From an uncultured Ruminococcus sp. (GTDB lineage: Bacteria; Bacillota; Clostridia; Oscillospirales; Ruminococcaceae), in the NCBI GenBank assembly GCA_900543145.1, contig UQPZ01000012.1:1-45794 (forward strand): DNA of 45,794 nucleotides. The letters run 5' to 3'. Below the pieces are notes generated by a model. The model saw only the letters and a program-made list of their open reading frames with translations. It was not told the DNA's origin and ran no database searches. Position 1 is the stretch's first letter. Every line of letters begins with the position of its first letter. Of this stretch, positions 16,517-23,855 are shown one piece after another. Both the position numbers and the translations under genes were made by a program.

Positions 16517-17449
16517 CTACTCCTTGTGGTCTAATTGCTCATTTTTTGGTAAAGCTAAGGACCATGCCATATAAAAATCTTCAATTGATTGGTATCGTTT
16601 GCTTCTATCCAATTCCACTGCCTTTAATGCAACATCATAACACGCTATGTTTAAATCCCATTTTTCAAATGAGCAAGGTATAAACTGATTTTGAGTATAT
16701 CTATGCTGTACTTCGTTTTCGGTATAATTACCAAAATAGTTATTAAACAACAAAGCTCCGAGCGTATAAACATTCGTGGTTTCATCAATAACGGCATCAA
16801 CAATGTATTCCTCTGGAGCCTTTAATCTTTTTGTTCCCCAATATTCCTCGCCCATATCATTTTTAGTTGGTTTTTTTCTAAAGAAATCAATATCACAAAT
16901 CGTTGTTATATCATTAAAAAAATCATACATTATGCTGCCATCATAAAAATCCACTGCCACATATCCACTTTTTGAAACCTTATCTAAAAACGAAAATAAA
17001 ATATCTGCTGATTTTATTCGCTGCGTAACCGGCAATTGCTTGAAACGTTCAGCAGGGGCAATAATTTGAGAATTGCCGTGATACTTTTCAAAATTCCAAT
17101 AATCAAAAAGGCAATCGCCCTCTGCCCACTTGAAAATAGCAACATAAATATCCTCAAACTGATAGTGCTTAACAAGTTCAATTAAATTTGGGTGTTTAAT
17201 GTTTTCATAAATTGCAATGGCTGATTTTAATGCTTCAACTGCTTCGGTAGTTGTCCTGATTGATTCTAATGTTCTCAATCCGGCTACTTTAACAAAATAC
17301 TTCTCTTGCCCATTGTTTACACCAAAGCTAATATTGCCGGAATCATTTTGTGAAAATACAGTAAAAACTGTTCCAAGTGCTTTTAGCCACGAAAAATCAT
17401 GCTCAGCTTTTAAGGAAAAACAAACACCATCTAAATTGAAATTAACCAT
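16517..17449 (-). CDS. Divergent Ser/Thr-protein-kinase-like protein
   Basis: 310 residues, kinase fold without membrane segment. The start is ATG 17449 with GGAGG 5 nt upstream. Recognisable landmarks: the beta-3 lysine K54 (YFVKVAG), a KHPNLI segment near 85-90, a catalytic-loop stretch AVDFYDGSI in place of HRDLKPEN (D167 kept, Asn replaced by S172), CDID at 185-188 in place of the DFG region, and KAPEE at 210-214 for APE. The glycine-rich loop is poor. It may be a weak kinase or a pseudokinase. The gene and its upstream 500 bp are clearly more AT-rich than prfC and tex on either side, which suggests acquisition. Confidence 0.75.
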   Translation of the reverse strand: MVNFNLDGVCFSLKAEHDFSWLKALGTVFTVFSQNDSGNISFGVNNGQEKYFVKVAGLRTLESIRTTTEAVEALKSAIAIYENIKHPNLIELVKHYQFEDIYVAIFKWAEGDCLFDYWNFEKYHGNSQIIAPAERFKQLPVTQRIKSADILFSFLDKVSKSGYVAVDFYDGSIMYDFFNDITTICDIDFFRKKPTKNDMGEEYWGTKRLKAPEEYIVDAVIDETTNVYTLGALLFNNYFGNYTENEVQHRYTQNQFIPCSFEKWDLNIACYDVALKAVELDRSKRYQSIEDFYMAWSLALPKNEQLDHKE

Positions 17450-17872
17450 ACTTTCCTCCAATTTTCCGGAGAGCTACAATATGGTCACCCTCCAAATTTT
17501 TTTGAACATAATATAATTTTCATTTCTGGTAATAGCAAAGAGGGGCTGAAAATTCCCAACAAATTATTTTTCGGAAGAGGGTACCCTTTTCCTATGCTTA
17601 CTCTTCCAAAAGTTACACTCAAAGGACTGAAAAAAATGAAACGAAAATTGTAAGTAAGAGATATTTTGCAAAAATTATTGGTGCCTAAATGGTGCCTGAC
17701 TTTCCAAAACCACGCTGTAAGGAGATATGATGAAAAATGAGAAGATATGCGGAAAGCCTTGATTTAAGCCACTTTGCAGCAATGCCAATGAACACTTATA
17801 AAGGCTTATAAGATGTTTTAAGGGCTTTTAATCAATAAAAAATATATATACGCATTAAGGTCAGTTACCTCA
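17450..17872. other. AT-rich non-coding stretch of the kinase insert
   Basis: No supported gene. It holds an inverted repeat GGAAGAG (17573-17579) / CTCTTCC (17601-17607) with a GGGTACCC palindrome beside it, and a close direct repeat of GGTGCCT (17680-17697). Composition matches the kinase gene rather than the flanking core genes. Confidence 0.35.
17680..17697. repeat. Tandem GGTGCCT repeat
   Basis: GGTGCCT occurs twice, at 17680-17686 and 17691-17697, in an 11-bp period. It lies in the AT-rich insert. It may be a recombinase or regulator site or simply the fossil end of a gene; nothing more can be said. Confidence 0.3.
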
Positions 17873-17926
17873 TCAATAAATGAAAGCATTAATTTTAATT
17901 TGAACCGTTGAAAAAAATCTGCCCAT
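17873..17926 (-). pseudogene. Truncated gene start (17 codons) with intact expression signals
   Basis: On the minus strand a promoter (18028-18056) and an AGGAGG site 5-6 nt before ATG 17926 lead into MGRFFSTVQIKINAFIY and then a stop. The first residues look like the start of a normal globular protein, and the frame collapses exactly where the AT-rich kinase insert begins. I infer that a gene next to tex lost everything after about codon 11 when the insert arrived. A genuine 17-residue peptide is the alternative. Confidence 0.5.
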
Positions 17927-18027
17927 ATGTTCCTCCTGTATGTTGTACTTGTGTAAAATCAGCGGCTGAGATATTCGATAACGCTGTTGGGTATTTCCTT
18001 GTCAGCTGAATTTTTACCTGTTATTTA

Positions 18028-18056
18028 ATTATATCAGAAATCAAAATAAAAGTCAA
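18028..18056 (-). promoter_or_regulatory. Sigma-A promoter of the truncated gene
   Basis: On the minus strand TTGACT (18051-18056), 17 bp, TATAAT (18028-18033). The transcript would start near 18021, about 95 nt before ATG 17926, and would run on through the insert toward the kinase gene, so it may also drive the kinase. Confidence 0.65.
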
Positions 18057-18199
18057 TAATTTCATGCTGTATATCACGGCAGATATGAGTTGTATATACT
18101 GAATATAAGGTGCGGATAAGACAGCTCAAACTCATCTGTCCGGCAATATACAAACTTTAAAAAATCAAAATTGATTTCCGTGGACTCTGAACAGAATTC

Positions 18200-18228
18200 T
18201 TTACAACATTGAAAAAATATGCTATAAT
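18200..18228 (+). promoter_or_regulatory. Sigma-A promoter of tex-radC
   Basis: TTTACA (18200-18205), 17 bp, TATAAT (18223-18228); the start codon of tex is 72 bp further on. It diverges from the promoter at 18028-18056. Confidence 0.7.
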
Positions 18229-18300
18229 ATTAAAAGTGTGCGGCGCTGCTTACTTGCGGCTGCAAAAGTAATTCAGGCTCAGTTGAAAGGATAGGATCAC

Positions 18301-20442
18301 ATGGATATAAACAGCGTTCTGGCGGAGGAATTCAAACTCAGAAAGGAGCAGATCGACAATACTGTAGCGCTTATAGATGACGATAAGACTATTCCGTTTA
18401 TCGCCCGCTACAGAAAGGAAATGACCGGCTCGCTGGACGATCAGGTGCTTCGTGAAATATACGAAAGGCTATGCTACCTCAGGAATCTCGAGAAGCGCAA
18501 GGGAGAGATAATTTCGTCTATTACCGAGCAGGGAAAAATGACCGATGAAATAATGGCGGCAGTTGAAAAGGCTTCTCAGCTGGTTGAGGTAGAGGATATT
18601 TACCGTCCGTTCAAGCAGAAGCGCAGAACGAGAGCCAGTATTGCAAGGGAGAAAGGATTAGAGCCGCTTGCCGGGATTATTATGGAGCAGAAGCCGGAGG
18701 TAAGCGCAGAAAGTGAAGCGCTTAAATATATTGATAAGGAAAAGGGCGTCGAGTCGGCTGAGGAAGCTATTCAGGGCGCAATGGATATTATAGCGGAGGA
18801 GGTTTCCGATAACGCCGCTTTAAGAAAGTATCTCAGAGACCTGTTCAGCGAAACGGGACGTATAGTTTCCAAGGCGTCGGACGAAAAGGCGGAAACGGTT
18901 TATGAGAACTATTACGATTATTCCGAGCCTGTAAAGAAAATCGCAGGACACAGGATACTTGCTGTTGACAGGGGAGAAAAGGAGGGGGCTGTAAAGGTTT
19001 CCGTGGAGATACCTGAGGGATCAGGTGAAAGAGCCTGCATATCAAGATATGTGAAGAATACTTCCGGCTGCGGTGAACTTGTTAAACTTGCCTGTATTGA
19101 CAGCTATAAGCGGCTGATCTGCCCGTCTATTGAAAGGGAGATAAGAAGCGAGCTTTCCCAGAATGCTCAGGAGGGCGCTATCAAGGTTTTTGCTTCCAAC
19201 CTGCGTCAGCTTCTTATGCAGCCTCCTGTAAAGGGAGCTTGTACCTTAGGACTTGACCCTGCATACAGAACAGGCTGTAAGATCGCAGTTGTAGACCGTA
19301 CCGGAAAGGTTCTGGATACAGCTGTAGTTTATCCGACTCCCCCTCAGAATAAAACTGCCGAAGCAAAGAAAAAGCTTTCGGAGCTTATCGTAAAGCATCA
19401 CGTTACGGCAATAGCTATAGGAAACGGAACGGCGAGCCGTGAGTCAGAGGCATTTGTTGCCGAGCTTATAAAGGAGCTTCCTCATAAGGTAAGCTATATG
19501 GTAGTTTCAGAGGCGGGAGCGTCGGTTTATTCAGCGTCTAAGCTAGCGGCGGAAGAGTTTCCAGAATACGACGTTTCGCTCAGAAGTGCGGTTTCTATTG
19601 CACGGCGTCTGCAGGATCCTCTTGCCGAGCTGGTAAAAATAGACCCTAAGGCTATCGGCGTCGGACAGTATCAGCATGATATGCCGCCCAAGCGAATGGA
19701 CGAAGCGCTTTCGGGCGTTGTCGAGGACTGCGTTAACAGCGTAGGCGTAGATCTCAATACCGCTTCCCATTCTCTGCTTTCGTATATTTCGGGAATAAAT
19801 TCGTCGGTAGCCAGGAATATAGTAGCTTACCGTGAGGAAAACGGCGAGTTTACCGACAGAAAGCAGCTTATGAAGGTTCCGAAGCTGGGCGCTAAGGCAT
19901 TTGAGCAGTGCGCCGGATTCCTCAGAGTAAGGGACGGAAAGAATCCTTTGGACAATACCGCAGTTCACCCTGAATCCTATAAGGCGGCAAAAAAGCTGCT
20001 GGAGGTCTGCGGCTTTGCTCTGAACGGTTCTCAGAAGCTTCCGGAGCTTGGCGAAAAGGCTGAAGGGCTTGGGATTGAAAAGCTCGCCGAAGAAACAGGA
20101 GCAGGCGTTCCGACTTTGAGGGATATTATTTCGGAGCTTATGAAGCCGGGCAGAGATCCGAGAGATGAGCTTCCTCCTCCTCTTATGAGAAGCGGCGATA
20201 TTATGGAACTGAAGGATCTGAAACCGGGTATGGAGCTTATGGGAACGGTACGGAACGTAATCGACTTCGGAGCGTTTGTTGATATCGGAGTCCATGAGGA
20301 CGGACTTGTTCACATTTCACAGCTGTGCGACAGGTTTGTTAAGCATCCACTTGAAGTCGTAAAGGTAGGAGATATTGTAAAGGTAAGGGTACTTGACGTT
20401 GACGTGAAAAAGAAGAGAATATCGCTTACTATGAAAAAATAA
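18301..20442 (+). CDS. tex: Tex-family S1 RNA-binding protein
   Basis: 713 residues, the family length. Tex proteins bind nucleic acid and are linked to transcription; the exact biochemical role is not settled. Domains: N-terminal helical Tex region (FIARYRKEMTGSLDD), a YqgF/RNase H-like domain from about 312 (TLGLDPAYRTGCKIAVVD), helix-hairpin-helix repeats near 480-560 (LNTASHSLLSYISGI, LMKVPKLGAKAFEQCAGF), and a C-terminal S1 domain near 642-712 (GTVRNVIDFGAFVDIGVHEDG). GAAAGGATAGG precedes the ATG. radC follows after about 30 bp and is probably cotranscribed. Confidence 0.96.
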   Translation: MDINSVLAEEFKLRKEQIDNTVALIDDDKTIPFIARYRKEMTGSLDDQVLREIYERLCYLRNLEKRKGEIISSITEQGKMTDEIMAAVEKASQLVEVEDIYRPFKQKRRTRASIAREKGLEPLAGIIMEQKPEVSAESEALKYIDKEKGVESAEEAIQGAMDIIAEEVSDNAALRKYLRDLFSETGRIVSKASDEKAETVYENYYDYSEPVKKIAGHRILAVDRGEKEGAVKVSVEIPEGSGERACISRYVKNTSGCGELVKLACIDSYKRLICPSIEREIRSELSQNAQEGAIKVFASNLRQLLMQPPVKGACTLGLDPAYRTGCKIAVVDRTGKVLDTAVVYPTPPQNKTAEAKKKLSELIVKHHVTAIAIGNGTASRESEAFVAELIKELPHKVSYMVVSEAGASVYSASKLAAEEFPEYDVSLRSAVSIARRLQDPLAELVKIDPKAIGVGQYQHDMPPKRMDEALSGVVEDCVNSVGVDLNTASHSLLSYISGINSSVARNIVAYREENGEFTDRKQLMKVPKLGAKAFEQCAGFLRVRDGKNPLDNTAVHPESYKAAKKLLEVCGFALNGSQKLPELGEKAEGLGIEKLAEETGAGVPTLRDIISELMKPGRDPRDELPPPLMRSGDIMELKDLKPGMELMGTVRNVIDFGAFVDIGVHEDGLVHISQLCDRFVKHPLEVVKVGDIVKVRVLDVDVKKKRISLTMKK

Positions 20443-20475
20443 GGCTTTTATGCCGGGAAAGGAATGATAACGGGA

Positions 20476-21171
20476 ATGGCTGACAACGGAGTTCACAGCG
20501 GTCACAGGGAGCGTATGAAAAAAAGATTCTGCGAAACTATGAGCTTCAGGGGCTTTGCGGAGCATGAGATACTGGAAATGCTTTTGTTCTTCTGTTATCC
20601 AAGAGGCGATACAAACGGACTTGCTCACAGACTTCTGGCCAGGTTCGGCACTATTGAAAACGTATTGTCGGCAACAAAGGAGGAGCTTGTTGAAAGCGGG
20701 CTTATAGGAGAAAATCCTGCAATAAACCTGAAGCTTTTCGGAGCATTGACCTCTCACCTTAAGACCGAAAGGGTAAGGTCATCTGTAGACGGCAGGGATA
20801 TTCCGGCAGTTAAGGCGCTTGTCGGAGCAAAGTTTGCAGGCGAGCGTATTGAAAGGGTCATGCTGTTTTTTGTTGATCCGTCTTTCAGGATAAGAAAATC
20901 CGCAGACGTTAATTCCGGTTCTCTTAAAGAGGTTTCAATGGATCTAAAGCAGATAACCAAACTTATTCTCAACAGCGGATACGACAATATCTTTATCGCT
21001 CACAATCACCCGGAAGCGCCCTCCAAGCCGTCGGAGGAGGACGTTATTTCTACACGGCTTCTTATAAGACACCTATCCGCTATGGGGATAACCCTGCTTG
21101 ATCACTTTGTTGCCGGAGAGGACGGAGTTTCGTCGTTAAGGCAGCTGGGACTGATATATGACTATGAATAA
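20476..21171 (+). CDS. radC: RadC/JAB-domain protein
   Basis: 231 residues. An N-terminal helix-hairpin-helix-like region is followed by a JAMM/MPN+ zinc site: HNHPEAPSKPSEED near 178-191 gives HxH-x7-S-x2-D. RadC was once called a DNA repair protein, but its real role is unknown. I use ATG 20476 (MADNGVHSGHRERMKKRF); the ATG at 20464 directly abuts the AAAGGA site and cannot use it. Second gene after tex. Confidence 0.93.
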   Translation: MADNGVHSGHRERMKKRFCETMSFRGFAEHEILEMLLFFCYPRGDTNGLAHRLLARFGTIENVLSATKEELVESGLIGENPAINLKLFGALTSHLKTERVRSSVDGRDIPAVKALVGAKFAGERIERVMLFFVDPSFRIRKSADVNSGSLKEVSMDLKQITKLILNSGYDNIFIAHNHPEAPSKPSEEDVISTRLLIRHLSAMGITLLDHFVAGEDGVSSLRQLGLIYDYE

Positions 21172-21276
21172 AGCTAAAAATTTAAAAATCCGAAATTCGG
21201 AAGCCTGACTATATAGACGCTTACCGAACAATTACAAGTCAGCAGGTAGTATGAAAATTTTTTATATAGCAAAATT

Positions 21277-21309
21277 AATATCCTCAAAGCGTAAAACTTT
21301 GAGGATATT
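21277..21309. terminator. 12-bp hairpin between radC and a possible minus-strand small gene
   Basis: AATATCCTCAAA (21277-21288) pairs perfectly with TTTGAGGATATT (21298-21309) around 9 nt. T-runs are weak on both sides (TCAATTA on plus, AATTTTG on minus). It touches the stop codon of the small minus-strand frame at 21310. Confidence 0.45.
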
Positions 21310-21528
21310 TCAATTATATAATAATTTTAATGCTGTTTGACCGCTTCGGCAGTGTATCACTCTTTTTTCACTGTCAAGCGAACTTGGAAGAACCTTTGTA
21401 ACCGCCACTTCAAACGCAGTATGCTGAACTGTGTTCATAAGCGTGCCGATAGCGTTTACATCAGAAACATTCCGCTCTGTTCTGTTAAACCCTGTACAGA
21501 GCATTGTCAATACATAAAAGTTTGGCAT
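21310..21528 (-). CDS. Possible small protein, unknown
   Basis: 72 residues from ATG 21528 (MPNFYVLTMLCTGFNRTER), ending exactly where a 12-bp hairpin begins. A weak AAAGAGA lies 6 nt before the ATG. The sequence has a normal amino-acid mix, two Cys, and no membrane segment. A plus-strand frame overlaps it, and neither is recognised. Position directly before a terminator-like hairpin is the main support. Confidence 0.35.
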   Translation of the reverse strand: MPNFYVLTMLCTGFNRTERNVSDVNAIGTLMNTVQHTAFEVAVTKVLPSSLDSEKRVIHCRSGQTALKLLYN

Positions 21529-21704
21529 TGTTTCTCTTTTTCTATATAAAAAGCGGAGCAAGACGCAGTAAAATACGAAGCCGATACTATAAATGCTTTC
21601 TCATTCTGCGTATAAAAATAAAAAAATACCTGAACATAATAATATTATTCCTTAAAACCGTATAAACAACCCTGAAATTCCGACAAATTTTTTTGCCGAC
21701 AACA

Positions 21705-21736
21705 GAATAATCTTTCCATATCAGCAAACAATACTA
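21705..21736 (+). promoter_or_regulatory. Possible forespore (sigma-G-like) promoter of spoVT
   Basis: GAATA (21705-21709) and AATACTA (21730-21736) resemble the -35 and -10 boxes of forespore promoters (-10 near CATACTA), 20 bp apart, with the predicted start about 27 nt before ATG 21771. The same two boxes with the same spacing occur before sleB. SpoVT is under sigma-G in Bacillus. The spacer is a little longer than usual, so this is a candidate only. Confidence 0.35.
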
Positions 21737-21770
21737 TTACAAATTTGACTAAATACATGGAGGTTCAGAT

Positions 21771-22310
21771 ATGAAAGCAACAGGAATAGTGCGCCGCATT
21801 GACGATTTAGGGCGTGTTGTAATACCAAAGGAAATAAGAAGGACAATGCGTATTAGGGAGGGCGACCCTCTTGAGATCTATACAAGCAATGACGGCGAAG
21901 TAATTTTCAAAAAATATTCTCCGGTAGGAGAGCTTACCGAGGGCGTTTCACAGGCGGCTGAAGTGATTTCCAAGCTTGGAAACGCTCCGGCAGTTATATT
22001 TGACAGGGATCATGTCGTAGCCGTTGCGGGAGCGCAGAAAAAGGAATACAGCGAAAGGCGCAATTCTCCAGCTCTGGAGGATATTCTTGAAACAAGAAAA
22101 AGCTACTTCTGGGACGAGAATACACCGCCGCTGCTGCTTATAGAGGGCATTGAAAGTCCGGCAATTGCGGCGGCGCCTATTATTTCCGCAGGAGACGTTA
22201 TCGGGGCGGTTGCGTTTATTAAAAATTCAGACGATATCAAGCCCGAAGAAAACCATAGCCTGCTTGTAAAGGCGGCAGCAATGTTTTTGGGAAAATCAAT
22301 TGAGGGATAA
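21771..22310 (+). CDS. spoVT: Stage V sporulation protein T
   Basis: 179 residues, almost the Bacillus length. N-terminal AbrB-type swapped-hairpin DNA-binding domain (MKATGIVRRIDDLGRVVIPK, residues 1-50) joined to a C-terminal GAF-like domain. In Bacillus it tunes sigma-G-dependent genes in the forespore. GGAGG lies 7 nt before the ATG. It is a single gene with its own terminator. With sleB and splB it shows that the host can form spores. Confidence 0.95.
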   Translation: MKATGIVRRIDDLGRVVIPKEIRRTMRIREGDPLEIYTSNDGEVIFKKYSPVGELTEGVSQAAEVISKLGNAPAVIFDRDHVVAVAGAQKKEYSERRNSPALEDILETRKSYFWDENTPPLLLIEGIESPAIAAAPIISAGDVIGAVAFIKNSDDIKPEENHSLLVKAAAMFLGKSIEG

Positions 22311-22318
22311 TAAAAATG

Positions 22319-22363
22319 AAAAGGACTTGTTCCGGTAAATTATACGGAACAGCCCTTTTTTAT
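22319..22363 (+). terminator. Terminator of spoVT
   Basis: AAGGACTTGTTCCG (22321-22334) pairs with CGGAACAGCCCTT (22345-22357) with one bulge, followed by TTTTTATT. Confidence 0.75.
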
Positions 22364-22415
22364 TAGCATTATTTTATATCGTCATATCAGAGTATAAGAT
22401 ATTTATACCCCAGAT

Positions 22416-22583
22416 CTAATTGGATTTAAATAATCGGCTGTATTCAGACATAAACGGCCGCAGCAATGCTTCTTGAAGGGTAAAAAAGCGGTGCGAACCT
22501 CCGATTCGGATTTCGTCCCGCATTTGCGGTTCAATAAGCTGCATCGTCGCGTCATTAAACAAATAGCCTGGGGCATTAGTCCC
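22416..22583 (-). pseudogene. Possible gene remnant
   Basis: A 55-residue open frame on the minus strand with protein-like composition (MQLIEPQMRDEIRIGGSHRF in the middle, ending SEYSRLFKSN) and a stop directly before it. There is no ribosome site before its ATG (22535-22540 region). It reads like the C-terminal piece of a lost gene. I do not recognise the family, and chance cannot be excluded. The rest of this 373-bp gap holds the spoVT terminator and the inverted repeat at 22588-22622. Confidence 0.3.
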
Positions 22584-22587
22584 TTAG

Positions 22588-22622
22588 TTTTTCAGCAGGA
22601 GGTACAATCTTCTGCTGAAAAA
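22588..22622. repeat. 14-bp inverted repeat with T-first polarity
   Basis: TTTTTCAGCAGGAG (22588-22601) pairs with CTTCTGCTGAAAAA (22609-22622) with one G-U and a 7-nt loop. On both strands the arm begins with T and ends with A, the reverse of an intrinsic terminator, so the repeat needs another explanation. It lies about 60 bp beyond the azlD stop. Confidence 0.5.
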
Positions 22623-22683
22623 TTAAAATAGGACCCGCCGTCGACTCTGCAAATCAAAGTTTTGAGGAATGGGAAGATAGGTG

Positions 22684-23004
22684 TTATATATTTATCATTT
22701 CCGCTGCGAGCTGGGCAATATAAGCTGCTCCGCTTGCCGCCAAAGCAACTGTTATAAGCGAACGGTTGAAAAATGCAAGTACAAACGCCGTAATCAGTCC
22801 GGCACAGGCTGAGATCATACTTCCGGTCGAATAAAACGCCGCCGGAATCGTCATTGCACCAAGCACCGCATAGGGTACATAATAAAGAAAACTCTGCACA
22901 AGCCTCGACTGGATTTTTCTGCGGAAAACCATAATAGGAAGCATTCTTATTATATAGGTCACTCCTGCCATTACGGCTATGTATAAGATCAGTTCTGTGT
23001 TCAT
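22684..23004 (-). CDS. azlD: AzlD-family small membrane subunit
   Basis: 106 residues, about three to four membrane helices (for example LILYIAVMAGVTYIIRMLPI and AACAGLITAFVLAFF). AzlD proteins pair with AzlC to export branched-chain amino acids. Its ATG overlaps the azlC stop codon (ATGA), so the two are translationally coupled. A frame running through the same region in another phase is a shadow. Confidence 0.9.
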   Translation of the reverse strand: MNTELILYIAVMAGVTYIIRMLPIMVFRRKIQSRLVQSFLYYVPYAVLGAMTIPAAFYSTGSMISACAGLITAFVLAFFNRSLITVALAASGAAYIAQLAAEMINI

Positions 23005-23732
23005 TTGCCGCCTTCCTCGCTTTCTGCGTCTTTGAGCGGGAAAAATACAGCGCCGGCAAAAGCGGCGAGAACTGTGCAGATTATAATGGAAAAGCCCTGT
23101 GAGATACCGCTGAAAACAGGTATGTATTTAATACAGCAGCTTGCAGCAGCAGCGGCGGCTACTACGCACAGCACCCCGAGGGCCTTTCTTGCCGCAGGAA
23201 CAAATATGGCGATAAACATTCCGTATATTGCAATTCCCAGCGCCGCCTTTAAATGTTCGGGTAGAATTTCTCCTGCCGCTCCGCCCAAAAAAGTTCCCAT
23301 ACTCCAGCATATGAACGGCAGAGAGATCAGCCCTGACATGTAGTGCTTTGAGACCTCATGGGTCTTTCCCGAAGCTACAGCAAAAATCTCGTCGGTAATT
23401 CCGAACGAAACTCCCAGCCTTGACAGCGCTGTAAAGCCTTTATCAAGCTTCTGCGAAAGTGAAAGGCTCATAAGAGCATATCTTATATTTATCACAAGCT
23501 GTGCAAGAGCCATTTCTATGTAACCTCCGCCGCCTGCGATAACGGCGATTCCTGCGACCTGACCTGCCGAGGTCAGATTTGTCATCGAAATTATTACCGC
23601 CGCCAGTACTGAAAGTCCTGACGATACCGCCATTATTCCGAATGAAAAGGATACGGACAGATATCCCAGACCTATGGGAATTCCATCCTTCAGCCCCTTT
23701 ATAAAATCCCTGCGGGCATTTGACTTGCTCAT
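23001..23732 (-). CDS. azlC: AzlC-family branched-chain amino acid exporter
   Basis: 243 residues from ATG 23732 (MSKSNARRDF), with CGGAGA 9-10 nt upstream; the open frame extends to 23768 but has no ribosome site there. About seven membrane helices; the early segment GLKDGIPIGLGYLSVSFSFG is the AzlC signature. Works with AzlD to export branched-chain amino acids or their analogues. No Lrp-type regulator is adjacent. The membrane-bound XRE regulator upstream on the same strand could control it. Confidence 0.92.
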   Translation of the reverse strand: MSKSNARRDFIKGLKDGIPIGLGYLSVSFSFGIMAVSSGLSVLAAVIISMTNLTSAGQVAGIAVIAGGGGYIEMALAQLVINIRYALMSLSLSQKLDKGFTALSRLGVSFGITDEIFAVASGKTHEVSKHYMSGLISLPFICWSMGTFLGGAAGEILPEHLKAALGIAIYGMFIAIFVPAARKALGVLCVVAAAAAASCCIKYIPVFSGISQGFSIIICTVLAAFAGAVFFPLKDAESEEGGK

Positions 23733-23855
23733 TAAATAAAATCTCCGTTCTGAATATAAAATCCTCATTGCACAAATGCAGGGCGAACATAAAAATGAAC
23801 GCCCGGCTTAAGGTAACAATTGTCCGACAGCTATGCGCAGTACTGTCCTGAAAAA

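Larger units (their letters stand above)
21172..21770. other. Gap between radC and spoVT
   Basis: About 600 bp. It holds the hairpin at 21277-21309, the possible small minus-strand gene at 21310-21528, and AT-rich promoter DNA of spoVT at the right end (21705-21736). Nothing else was recognised. Confidence 0.4.

Noticed and set aside
17680..17697. GGTGCCT repeat as an attachment site of an integrated element
   Set aside because: No second copy was found at the other border, and no integrase or tRNA gene is nearby.
19543..20313. 256-codon minus-strand open frame
   Set aside because: Antisense shadow of tex; its sequence shows no domain and is rich in Arg/Ser/Leu as expected of a shadow.
22588..22622. 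Inverted repeat read as the azlD terminator
   Set aside because: The arms start with T and end with A on both strands, the reverse of a terminator, and no U-run follows the stem.
22592..23059. 155-codon minus-strand open frame
   Set aside because: Overlaps azlD completely in another phase; azlD has the correct membrane pattern and start coupling to azlC.
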